Assembly: GCF_052857255.1 (NCBI RefSeq)
Contig: NC_135506.1
Span: 78,290,324 to 78,354,323 of the forward strand
Length of the DNA stretch: 64,000 nt
Origin: Amblyomma americanum
Lineage: Eukaryota; Arthropoda; Arachnida; Ixodida; Ixodidae
Direction: 5' to 3'
Shown here: positions 1-10,527 of the stretch, in pieces
How positions within the stretch are numbered: position 1 is the first letter of the stretch
Layout: each line of letters starts with the position of its first letter
Made by a program: the position numbers and the translations under genes
The notes under the pieces: model-generated
What the model saw: the letters and a program-made list of their open reading frames with translations, nothing else
The model's database searches: none
Told to the model about the DNA's origin: nothing

Positions 1-163
1 TAAAGACAGTAAATTCGACGTCCCTTTCATACTCCGCGAAATTGGGGCTCCGCTTCTCGTTACCGCAATTCGACCTGCTACCGATGAGGCTCCTATCACT
101 GAATCTATTCCCCGCAACCTTCGTGACAGTGGCAAAGAGCACCTGTATAATAACCCTCATAAC

Positions 164-399
164 ACCGCTTTGGAAGAAGGCTCTCTACTCTCATTCTGGA
201 CTTCCTCACTTATCACATTCCTGAACCCGGCAATTCACTCGCCGCTGCGAACCTCCGCTTCATCTCTCTTAATTCCTGCATTGGCAAGGCAATGAAGCGT
301 ACGGCGCTCACTAGGTCTTGTCGGCGTTTGAAGGCTTCTAAATCGCTTCCTCGCATCCTTAGAAACCCCGAAACGACAGGTACAACTCTGCGTCACTGA
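164..399 (+). pseudogene. Decayed LINE reverse transcriptase fragment
   Basis: One frame reads through 164-399 and contains IPEPGNSL, then NLRFISLNSCIGKAMKR. This matches the conserved reverse transcriptase block of non-LTR elements (pattern IPKPGK..NLRPISLTSCVGKxxE). Upstream in the same frame there are many stops, and the frame ends at a TGA at 397-399, so only a short piece of the domain survives. The clade cannot be fixed from this piece. It is a dead fragment with no visible promoter or tail. The match to the block is direct; assignment to a LINE rather than another retroelement is from family knowledge. Confidence 0.55.
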
Positions 400-571
400 A
401 TTCACCGGCCATAGCGAGGTCGTGCTGATATCTTCACAAAGAATATACAAGTTTCAACTAACCGCTTTTGAAGAGACTTTCAGGGACTAGAGAGTCCGAT
501 AATTTTTTAACACCTCCGTACAAACAACCGCAGAAGAGTGTGCGGGCAACCTGCGTCGAATCCACCCGCCT

Positions 572-1082
572 TTATTGGACATCCATCGCGCTGACACGCT
601 CCGCGTCGCCTTTGCGCGGAGTCGGCTTTTCATCCAGGAATAGGCATCGCCTGACGAGGCTCCAGCCGCACTCTCCCAACGAGTCCAGCTGCGGGCGGCA
701 GTCCTCGCGAGGCAAGCAGACCACGCGCTCCTGGACCACGCCGGTCAGCCTCATGAAATCGTGCAAGCCACGAAGGCCCGCGGCAGCAGCTCGAATTATG
801 CCGGTCGCCTCGGCCTCGCTCACTGAAGTCAGCTCGGCGACGCGCCCTTGCAAAGCGACCTGGCTGCGAACTCGATCCAAGGCATCGGCACCGTACCTGC
901 GGTCATCGTAGGCGTCAGTGTTACAGAGTGCTCTTCCACCATTTCCCGAATGGCTAGTCAGAACTGAGAGCGCCAGATTAGTATGGCACTTCTTTGAGTT
1001 ACGTTTGGTGCCATTTGGAGATTTAATCTCAAGAATCCGCTGGTCGCTACGCGTTGGACACTGACAACAGTAACTGCTTTCC
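572..1082 (-). CDS. Terminal coding exon of an unidentified protein
   Basis: The minus strand is open for 169 codons from 1081 down to TAA at 574-572. A splice acceptor (pyrimidines then TTTGCAG) ends at 1083, so this reads as a 3'-terminal exon entered in phase. The start reads ESSYCCQCPTRSDQR and the middle KCHTNLALSVLTSH, followed by ALCNTDAYDDRRYG. A helical-looking Ala/Leu/Arg-rich half follows, with cysteines in VVCLPREDC, GECGW and RRCLF. Third positions in the second half are GC-rich, unlike the neighbouring repeats. AATAAA at 576-571 overlaps the stop codon and could be the polyadenylation signal. I do not recognise the family. Upstream exons would lie at higher coordinates, possibly beyond the satellite, and none was found. 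An old processed or relic exon is the alternative. Confidence 0.5.
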
Positions 1083-1439
1083 CTGCAAAGATGCTCGAGC
1101 TGAGCTACGTAGCTCTGCTCGAGTCAGTCTGCAGGCCCGTCCAGTTTCCTTTTTATTCTCCCTCCAATCAGAACAACCGGAAGGGTGGACTCGTGGTAGG
1201 CAGACCCGTGTGGTCGATATGCGAAATCATTTCTAGCTCTCTCTATTATTAGGACGCGTCTTTCGGCGCTTGTTATATGAACCCTTGTACACAATGTGAA
1301 TATTGAGATTCTTCGTTCCTACTCTCTTCTTGTCAAGGATTTAAAATGTGCCCTCCACGCGGAGCCTGGCAACTGGCTTCAACGGTGCTCGGGAATTACA
1401 TCTGTTGTTACGGTAGGCTGAGTAGGGCATGATGAGAGC
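1083..1439. other. No recognisable feature
   Basis: If the exon at 572-1082 is real, this is the end of its upstream intron. Apart from the acceptor at 1083-1095 I see no gene or repeat here. Confidence 0.4.
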
Positions 1440-2620
1440 GTGGAATGCGTAACCAGCGGCTGGATTTCACCGGAACCTTGTGGAAAGGTGTTACTGGGGA
1501 AGGAGGAGGATAGGATAAGAGCGGAGAAATCCTTGACCATAGTGGTTGCCACAGGAAATACATAAAGGGTGGTTACAGAGGAACAAGAGGGTGTGGCTAG
1601 AGTGGGGCAGTGCGTAACTGAATATGGTTGCCATCGGAACCATCCCGATGGTGGTTACCGAGGAAGAAAGAGGGTGTCAAGAGTAACGGAATGAGTCACT
1701 GGAAGGTGGTTACCCCCGGAACCTTCTGAAGGGGGGGGGGTTACTACTGAAGGAAGGGGGGCTAGAGCAGATAGATGTGTAACCGCCGGGTGGTTACCGC
1801 AGGAACTGCTAAAGGGTTGGTGGCCAAGCACGTAGCATATGACGAGAGTAGAGGAACGTTTAACCGGAGGGTATACTTACCCCAGAACCTTCTAGAGGAT
1901 GGTTTCTGTGGAAGGGAAAGATTACTACGAAAGCGAAGGAATGCGTAACTAGGAGCGGTTACCACCGCAGCAATTCAGAGGCTGTTTTCCGTGAAAGGAG
2001 GAGGGTGGTTACCGGGGAAGGGTAATAAAAGACGTAACCTGAGGGTGGATACCACAGGAAGCATCTGGGGCGGAAAGATAAAGGTATGACGAGGGCGGGA
2101 GAACGCTTTAGGAACGGGTAGTTACCACTGGAACCACTCGGAGGGATGCCACATTGGAAGGAGAAGGGTATGAAGAGGGCGGGAGAACGCGTTAGGAACG
2201 TGTGGGAACCATCTGAAGGGAGGTCACTGTGGAAGGATAAAGGTATAACGAGGGTGGAGGAATGCGTTAGGGACAGGGCGGTTACCACCGGAACCACCTG
2301 AAGGGAAGTCACAGTGAAAGGATAAGGGTTTGACGAGGGTGGGGGAATGCGTTAGGAACGGGTGGTTACCATTAAAACTTCCTTGGGGGAGGTCACAACG
2401 GAAGGAGGAAGGTATAGCGAAAGCGGAGGAATGCGTAACCGGAGGATAATTAATTCCCACCGTCGATGGCGCAAGGTGTGGCGAGAGCGAGGGGTGCGCA
2501 ACTGGAGGACGGATGCACGGGAACCATCCGGAGTGTGGGTGACCTTTAAGGAGCAAGGGGAGTGTGACTGCCGGTTAACAAAAGCGCCGCCCGGGCACAG
2601 ACTCCCCTGTGGACTAAACG
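1440..2620. repeat. Degenerate ~84-bp tandem satellite, about 14 copies
   Basis: A unit recurs about every 80-90 bases. Its landmarks are GGTTACCACCGGAACCA, then CTGAAGGG, then GTCACNGTGGAAGGA, then GAGGAATGCGTTAGGAAC. Copies of the GGTTACC landmark or variants lie near 1540, 1625, 1704, 1789, 1868, 1954, 2044, 2113, 2279 and 2362; the ends fade near 1440 and 2600. Copies differ by substitutions and small indels, so the array is not recent. The several ORFs of about 100 codons across it in both directions are a by-product of the repeat and share no coding signature. A run of ten Gs lies near 1731-1740. Confidence 0.85.
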
Positions 2621-2894
2621 GCAGATTGGAGAGGAGTGCTAGTCGAGGGACGTGCATGTGAGGAAGCGATACACGTGTGCATGTCGCACTCGAATTCTTT
2701 ACCTCAGTAATAGTGAAATGAAAATGCCTGGACAGCTTTCGCTGAATCCCGCGTGATCAGTGGTAGTGTTAATTTTATTAAACTGCAATACTGACTCCTA
2801 CATGGAAGAATAAACATTATAAATGTCATCCTAGTCCTACGTTGGCGGTATGGATAAAAAAAACTGACTCACTATCAATGCGATTCATGCGGCA

Positions 2895-3115
2895 AAGGTG
2901 CCGCCGTGGTGGCTGAGTGCTTAAAATATGCTCTCGTGCTGACCCAAATGAGGCATGTTCGATCCAGGGCTGGGAGGTCGCATTTCGATCGAGGCGAAAT
3001 ACTAGAGGTCTCTCTACTGTGCGATGTCAGTGCACGCTAAAGAGGCACGGGTGGTCGAAATCCTCCAGTACTGCGTTTCTCATAGCCTGAGCCACTTTGG
3101 GACCATAAACTCGTT
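2895..3115 (+). repeat. Tick tRNA-derived SINE, Ruka-related
   Basis: Starts with a tRNA-like head (GCCGCCGTGGTGGCTGAGTG as A box, ATGTTCGATCCAGG as B box). The tick SINE body follows: GAGGCGAAATACTAGAGG, then CTGTGCGATGTCAGTGCACG, then GTGGTCGAAATCCTCCAG. The tail TTTGGGACCATAAAC matches the SINE subfamily whose end reads TTTGGGACGTTAAAC, not the Ruka tail. It is diverged but nearly full length. No target-site duplication was identified. Confidence 0.75.
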
Positions 3116-4261
3116 AAAATATCATGCGGCAGAGTGTGTTAGCGTGCGTGTTCTCCTCGAACCGAGCAGCCGCTGCTTTCTGGTGGCTTCAGACACTGCC
3201 AGCAGGTGGCGTGATCCAGTCCATCCATGATCATATGATCTACTAGACTCCCTTTCTACTCTCTCCCTACCTCTCCATTCTGATTCCTTTTCTTCCTTTT
3301 CCCTCTCTATCTGCTCCCCCGAGCCCTCACAAGCCAGCGACAATTCCAACGCCAGACACTTTGCGGCAATGAGCATTCTAACGCCGACGCATTAAACAAC
3401 TTAAAAATTTGCAATATTTCTTTAAATATATGATACCGACGCGCAAATGTGGAACAACGGACGGCTAACTAGGACTCAACATTTGAGCCAACTTTAGAGG
3501 TCGCTAACTGTTATCCGAAAAATTATAGTTGCCTTATTCTGAACTTGATAATTTTGCACAAGTGTATTAGCGAGTGGATAGACATTTTCAAAAATCAATC
3601 GAAGTGCGCCGCAATATTCGAAACTGGGCTGTGCTTGTAGGACAGTAATGTGTTAACGATTCTTTTACGCTTTCCTCAGTAAAAAAATATACTATTATTC
3701 AGAGAGCCATAAAATGGTCTATATCAAAATGAGAGACGTAATATGTCGTTTGCCAGAAAAAAAAGCTATAGAAAGCGATGTTTCGTTTCGGTGCGGTAAT
3801 ATGACAGGGCTTAGTGTGAAATATTGGGCCTCTTGTTCATTTTATATGTTACTGTTTTACTTACCGTGTATGAATATCACTAATTTCTGTTCTTCGCTTC
3901 CTTCTAGCCGCTCTTAGCCATCTGAACGCTTTTTCGGGGCACATACCTTTCTGGCAAGACCTGGGCCGACCCAGACAAGCGTGTTGCGCTTATCGTTTGA
4001 AATTACGTATTTTTTTCTACCTTGATTACGGCTGACGTACATTATTCTTCACTCCGATTACTCTCTTTAATAAAATTGTGATCTAATCCGTGCTGCTCCT
4101 GGTTTACTCCATGGCTGAAATGCGCGAGTGCTGGCCCGTGCTCTGCTGCCAAGCATATACAACTGCATGCACCCGATTGATCGCTGTCCTCCTTCCTGAT
4201 GGATACCAGATGAACTGCGGGAAACAATTTAGGGTAGCGACAGGAGGCTAGGATAGAGTAT
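3116..4261. other. No recognisable gene
   Basis: AT-rich intergenic DNA. A pyrimidine-rich stretch lies at 3240-3320 (CTCTCCC and TTCCTTTT runs). The ORFs in this span are short and show no domain. Confidence 0.5.
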
Positions 4262-4726
4262 GTGCAACAGAACCTAGCCAACAAAGAAAACATTACGTAC
4301 ACGGATGCGGCTACATACGGAAGGACAAGACAACACAACAGAAATAGAGCGGTTGCAACGGCAATTAATCATGAGCTCAAAGAAATGGCCAGCGCAACTA
4401 TGAGGGATGGCATTATTGAGGAGGCCGTAGAGGCTGCCATAGCCCTAGCGGCGGCAGAGGGCTACCGTGCTCAAAGGTCCCTAATAATTTTAACAGACTC
4501 GCAAACAGCATGCAGAAACCACAAGAGTGCCAAAATAGGGGGAACAGCGCTCCGCATCCTAAAGACAGTACAGACAATCAAATTACCGCCGAAGGAAAAA
4601 CAATTGCAACACATAATAATGTGGGTAACGGGACACACAGGCGTCGCGGGGAATGCCGAGGCGGATAGGAGAGCTCGAGAGCTTACAATCCGAGCCTCCA
4701 ACCAAACCAGCCTCGAGCAATGGTAA
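4262..4726 (+). pseudogene. LINE RNase H domain, active-site residues kept
   Basis: A 154-codon frame encodes the RNase H domain found at the C-terminus of some non-LTR polyproteins. All four acidic positions can be placed: Asp15 in YTDAA, Glu57 in EEAVEAAI, Asp79 in LTDSQTA and Asp125 in NAEADRRARE. The loop WVTGHTGVAG precedes the last Asp. The frame has no reverse transcriptase upstream and runs into an opposite-strand LINE relic at about 4727. The domain is intact but the element is 5'-truncated and interrupted, so it is a relic. The start shown is simply the first Met of the open frame. Either an I-like or another RNase-H-bearing clade is possible. Confidence 0.8.
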
Positions 4727-5260
4727 TGGTATGTATGCTGATAGATTGGAAGACACAAGGACAGGGGTCCTGTTACTAGGAGATCGAAGACGGGACAATG
4801 ACTTAATGTGCCTAATAGTATACAATGCCTGTAATGTTTCAATGTCGTACTGACTGAGAGCGGGAAAACGAAAATAGAATGGGAGTCGCCCCGTATCTTG
4901 AAGGAAATTTCGCACAGCAGAGCGCACACTCCTGTCGCTTCGTCCAAGCAAAGAAGGGCCATTGGAAAGAACAACCGCGGAGGACACAGGCAAACCCAGT
5001 TGATGAAATGGAATTTGCGAAAGACGCTTCCTCAAATGAGAGAAGCGGCGGCAGAACAGCAAGAAGTGGTCTACTGTCTCAGGTTCGGCACAAAAAGGGC
5101 ACAATGGGGAAGCCGCCAGGCCAGATCTGTGAAGGTAGAAATTTAGAAAGGGAACCCGGCAACGCAAACACGTGAAAGAGACTTCGTCTGCGCGAGCGCC
5201 AGTCTTTGCTACTCCAAGGATGCAGAATATATGGGTATGTGCCATCAGTTTAGAGGCAAC
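4727..5260 (-). pseudogene. LINE C-terminal fragment inserted into the RNase H relic
   Basis: The minus strand reads FLNFYLHRSGLAASPLC, then PFCAEPETVDHFLLFC, then RKRLSQIPFHQLGLPVS. This is the C-terminal cysteine/histidine motif (CPFC..ETVxHxLLxC) typical of tick LINE polyproteins. After a short 3' region the element ends near 4727 in a TACCATTACCATT-like tail, the kind of short simple tail some LINEs carry. The tail abuts the plus-strand RNase H relic, so this element probably inserted there later. Its 5' part is missing. The 264-codon ORF across it joins element and flanking sequence and is not one protein. Confidence 0.75.
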
Positions 5261-5468
5261 AACAACTTCGTTGCTGATTCTTTGCTGGTTGACGGTTCGA
5301 AAGCGCCCCCCCCCCCTTACCCCATCGCTATCGCCATCGTCTGACCGGCGAGCACGGTCGCTGTGCGCGCCGGGCACGAGACGAGAAGAAGACTGAATGC
5401 CTCTCGGTAGCCGTTCCGCCGCGTTGCCCTTCTTCGGAAACGCCGTAGCAATCAGTCAGTGAGCTGGA

Positions 5469-5670
5469 ATGCCGCCTGACAAGCCGGGAAGTCGCGATGA
5501 AGCTCGGAAGCCTGGATCCTCCTCAGCAGAGCGCCGCCGCCAAAGACGCGGTCCCGGCGGTCGAGACCAAGGCGGCACCCGTTTGCCGGACATACCTGGA
5601 AGCCCCTCGCGGAGCCCTGCGGGCAGCGACAGTGCACCCAGGCGCATACAACCAGCATTCCATAAAAGAC
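5469..5670 (+). CDS. M13 neprilysin-like protein, exon 1 (cytoplasmic N-terminus)
   Basis: Start ATG at 5469; an in-frame TGA at 5460-5462 lies just upstream and argues against a longer start. The exon encodes 67 residues plus one base, rich in Arg, Pro, Gly and Ser (MPPDKPGSRDEARKPG at the start). It ends before GTATGC at 5671, a good donor, leaving phase 1, which fits the acceptor of exon 2 at 6145. The composition suits the intracellular tail of a type II membrane peptidase homologue. The link to exons 2 and 3 rests on matching phases and splice sites, not on a transcript. A second donor (GTAGGC) at 5680 would keep the same phase and add three codons. Confidence 0.6.
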
Positions 5671-6144
5671 GTATGCACGGTAGGCCGTTCCAGCTGTGAG
5701 ATGACTCCATTCTGTGCCATTTTTGTTCTGCTTCAGATGGAGATTCAGAATAAATTTTAATGTTTGAACCGGACCCCTACCTACCCTCTCCGGCACGGCA
5801 CGCAGGCCTCCGGGAGAGGAGTAGGGAGTTTAGTCACTACAGGACTAGCACGTAAGTTTAAGTGATGCTGCAGCTGCCAGTTGGGTTCCTTTTGCTCCCT
5901 AGAGTCTGGTTTTCTACATCTTTTATTCTCGCTGTGATTCGCGTCCTGAATTTCTCAAAGTACCTACTTTACTGAGCTTTTAGCCACATGTGGATGTGGT
6001 TGTGCCTTTTTTAAAGGACATACCTTAGAGATGTTGATGTGTCATGGCCAAGCATGCAGTAGAACTTTTGGGCTTGACAACCCCCGCCGCCCCACCCCTT
6101 ATAACCAGACCTCCACAACCGCCGTGTCGTGCTCTCATCGGCAG
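5671..6144 (+). other. Intron 1 of the M13-like gene
   Basis: GT...AG intron between exons 1 and 2, with donor GTATGC and acceptor TCATCGGCAG at 6135-6144. The polypyrimidine stretch before the acceptor is weak. Nothing else is recognised inside. Confidence 0.5.
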
Positions 6145-6479
6145 GTGCCAAAGGCCACCGCCTCCGACCATCTGGCAAGGCGGACCCTGCTGGAGGTACC
6201 TGTCCAGAGAGTGTCGGTCCAGCCAGTCCCTCAGCTGCGGCGTTGCCGGTGGGACGTGGCCATGGTGTGAACGGGATGACCTCCGCTGACACTGCTGCCG
6301 TCAACTCCTGCCTGTCATCGCCAGCATCGTCCGTGTCCGACGGTGTTTACTCGAGAGCGCTCAGCATTGATTCACCGCTGTCCAGCAGCCCGGGGAATGT
6401 CGAACAGCCGCCCCTCGTGCAGCCGCCCGGCATCCGCGGCAATCCGCCCCCTGGCGAAGATAGGACGAAATCGCCTCCG
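6145..6479 (+). CDS. M13 neprilysin-like protein, exon 2 (cytoplasmic linker)
   Basis: Open in the frame set by exon 1 and ends at CCG before GTACGC (6480), phase 0, exactly matching the phase-0 acceptor of exon 3 at 8596. It encodes about 111 residues rich in Pro, Ser, Ala and Gly, for example SCLSSPASSVSDGVYSR, then SIDSPLSSSPGNVE, ending GEDRTKSPP. GC-rich third positions support coding. No domain is recognised. It extends the intracellular tail before the membrane helix, longer than in mammalian neprilysin but common in arthropod M13 proteins. Serine-proline pairs could be phosphorylation sites; that is inference. Confidence 0.6.
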
Positions 6480-8595
6480 GTACGCGCCATTGGAACCTGG
6501 CACACGCGCCTAGCGTAACAGAAAAGTTGCAGTTTTTGACTGCATGCTCAGAAGAAAGCTTACGCGTATAGGTCGATGACGTTGAAGGAACGAAGTCACG
6601 CATCCTGAGAGGGGGAACTAGCACTGTAGAGTGTTCTTAAGGCCGCATGTATTGGCTCTTGAGCAAGTAGTTGACTCATTATTTGCAGATCAGAACAGCA
6701 TGGGCTAAATGAAATCAACGAGTAATATAGGTAGGCTTACAAAATGGTAAAAAGAGTGCGGTTCAGTACTGCTTTCAGCGCATGTCTGTGTCATGACTTA
6801 TGGACTTATGATGTTCCTTTCGAGTGGCTTTGTCTCATTTAGCTCTGCTGCTTTTGTGAGCTCGGAATTAGTCAATGTATAGTAACACCAAAAAGTAACT
6901 GCCATCAGCCGAAAGGACAGGATGCTGCTGTATCAGCAAAGAGTGTTTTTATTTAGAAAATCCTTTGCGAGCAGTGATCAGGCCCTGATGGTGACACAGT
7001 GCTGTGGCAAATAGAAACACAACATCTGTTTAATGAGCTTTTTTAGGCATGGGCCGTCCTTTTTGATATCCTAGCACACGCTACAAGATTATGATTGGTT
7101 TAGACCCAGCTTGGCACTGGACGAGAAAAAAGCACATGCTCTATTGATGAGGCCAACATGAGGAAGAAAGTAACGCATCCAGGATTTCTTCACAATCAAC
7201 AAGAATGCGAAGGTAAAAGTCGTCGTAGACAAGCTCACGAAGAGCCTCAAACTGCAGGCAACATAGAAGGCTTATGTATCATCATCCAGTCACGATAACG
7301 AGGTTCGCGGCTAACTGTCAAAATTTAATCCTGATTAAAAAAAAGTGCCTTTGTTGTTTCTTTCGTGTGGTTTCCTTGGTGCTTGCAAATCCCACGTGAC
7401 ACGCAATTCACATGTTACCTGAAATCTGTGCGGCGAAAAAGAAATTCGCTTTTGTTCCGACAGGATTTTCCGTCTAGTGATTAGACAGTTATTATAATTT
7501 TGATTAGTCAGTGGTTCGATTCGTGTCGTGCGAAGAAAGAAACTCTAAATAACGTCACTCATTTAGGTTCTATGACGTGTTCTAAAAAGCAGCGTGTACG
7601 AACACTGCAAGAGGTGAAGTAATGTCCTAGTCTCGATATCTCTAGTATACGTATAGAAAACGATTCATTCGGCACACAGTTAATACAGTTTGTAGGTCTG
7701 TTCATCTCGGAGTGTTAGGCTACAGCGGATTTGGGAAGGACCAATTACGGTCGTCAAATGTTTCGCTTTCAAATCCATAACCTTCTTAATTCCTACAGCG
7801 AACCCTCTCCATTTTCTTGATAAAGGTTTGCTGTCTATCTTAAAACCTGGCATCGGACTTGATTTGTTGAGTACCTCCTTAGATCTGTTGTATGTTTCTG
7901 CTATGAAAAGGCATGTTTATGTAGTGTTGTATTGTGTATCATTCTTTTCATTTCAATGCTCCTGATTTTGTTCTTCAAAGCAAATTCTTGGCTCAGATTT
8001 GTATAAGTAAGCTTGATCACTTTTTTTTGTTGTTATATGTACTCTGTTGTTGCCGCTGTTTCCTGTAGGAAGAAGGTGCGCTGCTTTGTCAAGCCAATCT
8101 AAGGATTTTTGGGCGCACCTCCTAACATTACGTAATGTTGAAATAAAAGTATTTTGTATTTTTGTCGTTTGTGGCGTTTAACTTCCCAAAGCGACTCAGG
8201 CTTGAGGGACGTCGTAGTGGCAGGCTCCGGAAATTTCCACCACCTGGGGTTCTTTAACGCGCACTGAGATCGCACAGTACACGGGCCTCCAGAATATCGC
8301 CATCGAAATTCGCCTCCATTGAAATTCATCCGCCGCGGCCGAGATCGAACCCGCGTCTTTCGGGTCAGCAGCCGAGATTTTGTATTTTTGTACTCGTACA
8401 GCAGCGGCTATGATAGGAGCTGTGGGAAAGAAGTCGCCTGCCCTTGCGCAAAAAGACACCCCAAAAGTGCACACTTTGTCAGTATCGATGATTCATCACT
8501 AGAAAAGCGTTTATTTTGGGGGTTTATAGAGATCGTAGGTAAGACCAACTGATTGTGCACATCGTTTTTCTTACGGCAATAATGTTACTTTCCAG
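6480..8595 (+). other. Intron 2 of the M13-like gene
   Basis: Long intron with donor GTACGC at 6480 and acceptor TTACTTTCCAG ending at 8595. It contains an antisense tick SINE fragment at 8155-8374, about 220 bases before the acceptor. The remaining AT-rich DNA shows no gene. Confidence 0.55.
8155..8374 (-). repeat. Tick SINE, 5'-truncated, antisense in intron 2
   Basis: On the minus strand: B box CGGGTTCGATCTCG, GGAGGCCCGTGTACTGTG, GCGTTAAAGAACCCCAGGTG, then the tail TTTGGGAAGTTAAACGCCAC. It is the same subfamily as 2895-3115 and differs from Ruka by this tail. The A-box end is missing near 8374. The tail runs into ACAAAAATACAAAATAC. Confidence 0.75.
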
Positions 8596-10527
8596 GACCC
8601 CCAGAAGCTGAAATCGCGGCTCGGGCTTACTCTGGCCGTGCTTGGAGTCACTGTATTGGTGACGCTTGTGGCCTTGGCGATCGCCTCACTTGTATGGCGC
8701 TCTCCAGCGCACTGGGGGAACACCTGCAAGACGCATGCCTGCCTCGCCTACTCGACCAGACTTCTCGCCTGCATCAACGAATCGGTGGACCCGTGCCAGA
8801 GCTTCACGCACTTCCTCTGCGACGGCTGGCGCCAGAAGAACCGACATACCGTTTGGAACGACCAGTTCATTTCTCTGTTGGACAAGGTGACCGCGTCGCT
8901 GAAGAGTGCAGACGTGCCTGCATCGGGGCAAGACATGGAGCAGCGGGCCGCCATCATGTACAGGAGTTGCGTCGATGTGCTCGAAGGGGAGAGAGACGAG
9001 CTGCCAGCCGTCAAGAACGCGCTGGTTGAGGCAGGCATCGTGTGGCCGAAGCCTTCCAAGGGCGCAGACGTTCTGTACACGCTCCTCTGCAGCTCTTTGA
9101 AGCTGGGCTGGGACGTGCTCCTGGACTTCGACGTCGCGCCCGATGGCGGCGGGATCAACCTAGTTTCTGGCAAGTTCCTTTACTTCGTGGTCAAGAGGTA
9201 TAGGGACTTCGCGACCGGCACGGATGAGGAGTACTTTCAGTTCCTGAAGGAACGCTTTCAACCCGAAGGCGAGGATACGGTGACGTTCCAGGAGACAGAC
9301 GCGTCGGTCGAAACAGCCCTGAGCTACCTCTCTAATGCTCGTTACGAAGCAGCTGACGAGTATAACGCTGACGTTCTTCTAAACTTGACTCAGCTTGGCC
9401 TCACGGAAGTTAACTGGACAGCGACGCTTTTAAAACTTGACATCAGGATGAACAGTAGTCTCACGCTGACGACCACATCGCCCCGTTATCTAGAGCGAGT
9501 GTTGTATCTCTGGTGGCGGTACGGCACGGACTCATTCCATACATTGATCTCTTGGTGCACTGTTCAAGTGGCGGCCCTTTTCGCGAATAAAGACTTAATT
9601 TTCAACTATTACAACCGTGACTACCAAACGACGCAGGCCCATTACAGGATTTTCTGCGTCACGAGAGCAATGTTAATCTCCGGGCACACGCTGTTCGACA
9701 AATACTATGCTGAAGCCCTTCAAAGCGAAGCACTTAATCTCGCAAAAAGTGTGGCTCAGTCCGTGCGAACCGCTTTTTTCCGGCGTCTTTCCAACTGGAC
9801 GTACTTTGACGAAGGCATCAACGTGGTCAGCAACTGGAGCTCTTCGGAAATCGTCTTCCGTAAAATCGAGCACACCGGAGAAGAAATCCTGGCTGCAGAC
9901 CATGTGCCTGACTTGAATAATTCTTTCGTGCGGAACTGGCAACAGTCGGTGCACGTCAGAAAGGACGCAGAATTCGGACATATGTTAGACCTTATGCAAG
10001 ATTTGGAGGTGTCCATCGTGTCCTACGACAAGCGAGACTTCGAGCTGATGCCTTATGCTCTATCCTTCCCTCTTTTTGATCCGCAGCTCCCTTCGTCTTT
10101 AAACTACGGCGGCTTAGGAGCTGAGGTCGCCTTAGCACTGGCGACCTTGTTCCTTTCCGCCTACTACGCAACCAATGCTTCGTTTGTTGAGCCACTGACG
10201 GACTGCTTGAAACCAGGCATGTCCGGCAGCGCCGGTGAACTAGGGTATTACGCTAAAGAAGTAATTGGCTATGGCGCTCATGTGGATGCCTACAATGCCG
10301 AAGAGAAAGCTTTGGACAGCAGCAGCCTATTCGGTTTGGAGAAGTACAGCGGACTGCAGCTGTTTTTCATCGCGCTGTGTTACGTCAATTGCTATGGCGG
10401 CTCTGAAAATACAAACCACGAGTCGATCTGCACTCCCGCGCTGCAGCACATGCCACAGTTCGCCAAGGCTTTTAACTGCACTCCCGGTGACCCGATGAAT
10501 CCTTCTAAGCAGTGCAGACTGTTTTGA
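8596..10527 (+). CDS. M13 neprilysin-like protein, exon 3; catalytically dead
   Basis: Terminal exon of 643 codons to TGA at 10525-10527; with exons 1 and 2 the protein is about 822 residues. It opens DPQKLKSRLG, then a membrane helix (TLAVLGVTVLVTLVALAIAS, about residues 191-210). The M13 N-domain cysteine pattern CKTHAC...ACINESVDPCQSF...FLCDGW follows. N-glycosylation sequons are frequent. The C-domain keeps NYGGLG (10102-10119) and ends NPSKQCRLF, the counterpart of the family's CxxW end. Aligned without gaps, the zinc motif HExxH is replaced by LALAT (10132-10146). In the second motif, Glu and Asn of GENxxD are both Tyr (10246-10251). Membrane placement is predicted; zinc peptidase activity should be absent. 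A ligand-binding or decoy role is possible but unproven. Confidence 0.9.
   Translation, partial: DPQKLKSRLGLTLAVLGVTVLVTLVALAIASLVWRSPAHWGNTCKTHACLAYSTRLLACINESVDPCQSFTHFLCDGWRQKNRHTVWNDQFISLLDKVTASLKSADVPASGQDMEQRAAIMYRSCVDVLEGERDELPAVKNALVEAGIVWPKPSKGADVLYTLLCSSLKLGWDVLLDFDVAPDGGGINLVSGKFLYFVVKRYRDFATGTDEEYFQFLKERFQPEGEDTVTFQETDASVETALSYLSNARYEAADEYNADVLLNLTQLGLTEVNWTATLLKLDIRMNSSLTLTTTSPRYLERVLYLWWRYGTDSFHTLISWCTVQVAALFANKDLIFNYYNRDYQTTQAHYRIFCVTRAMLISGHTLFDKYYAEALQSEALNLAKSVAQSVRTAFFRRLSNWTYFDEGINVVSNWSSSEIVFRKIEHTGEEILAADHVPDLNNSFVRNWQQSVHVRKDAEFGHMLDLMQDLEVSIVSYDKRDFELMPYALSFPLFDPQLPSSLNYGGLGAEVALALATLFLSAYYATNASFVEPLTDCLKPGMSGSAGELGYYAKEVIGYGAHVDAYNAEEKALDSSSLFGLEKYSGLQLFFIALCYVNCYGGSENTNHESICTPALQHMPQFAKAFNCTPGDPMNPSKQCRLF

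Noticed and set aside
1762..2661. Several ~100-codon ORFs on both strands
   Set aside because: They are created by the ~84-bp satellite and disagree in frame from copy to copy.
4583..5377. 264-codon minus frame taken as one protein
   Set aside because: Only the middle matches a LINE C-terminus; the ends are 3' tail, the other LINE and flanking DNA.
5680..5680. Alternative donor GTAGGC for M13 exon 1
   Set aside because: Same phase as the chosen GTATGC at 5671, so it cannot be excluded, but GTATGC is nearer the usual consensus.
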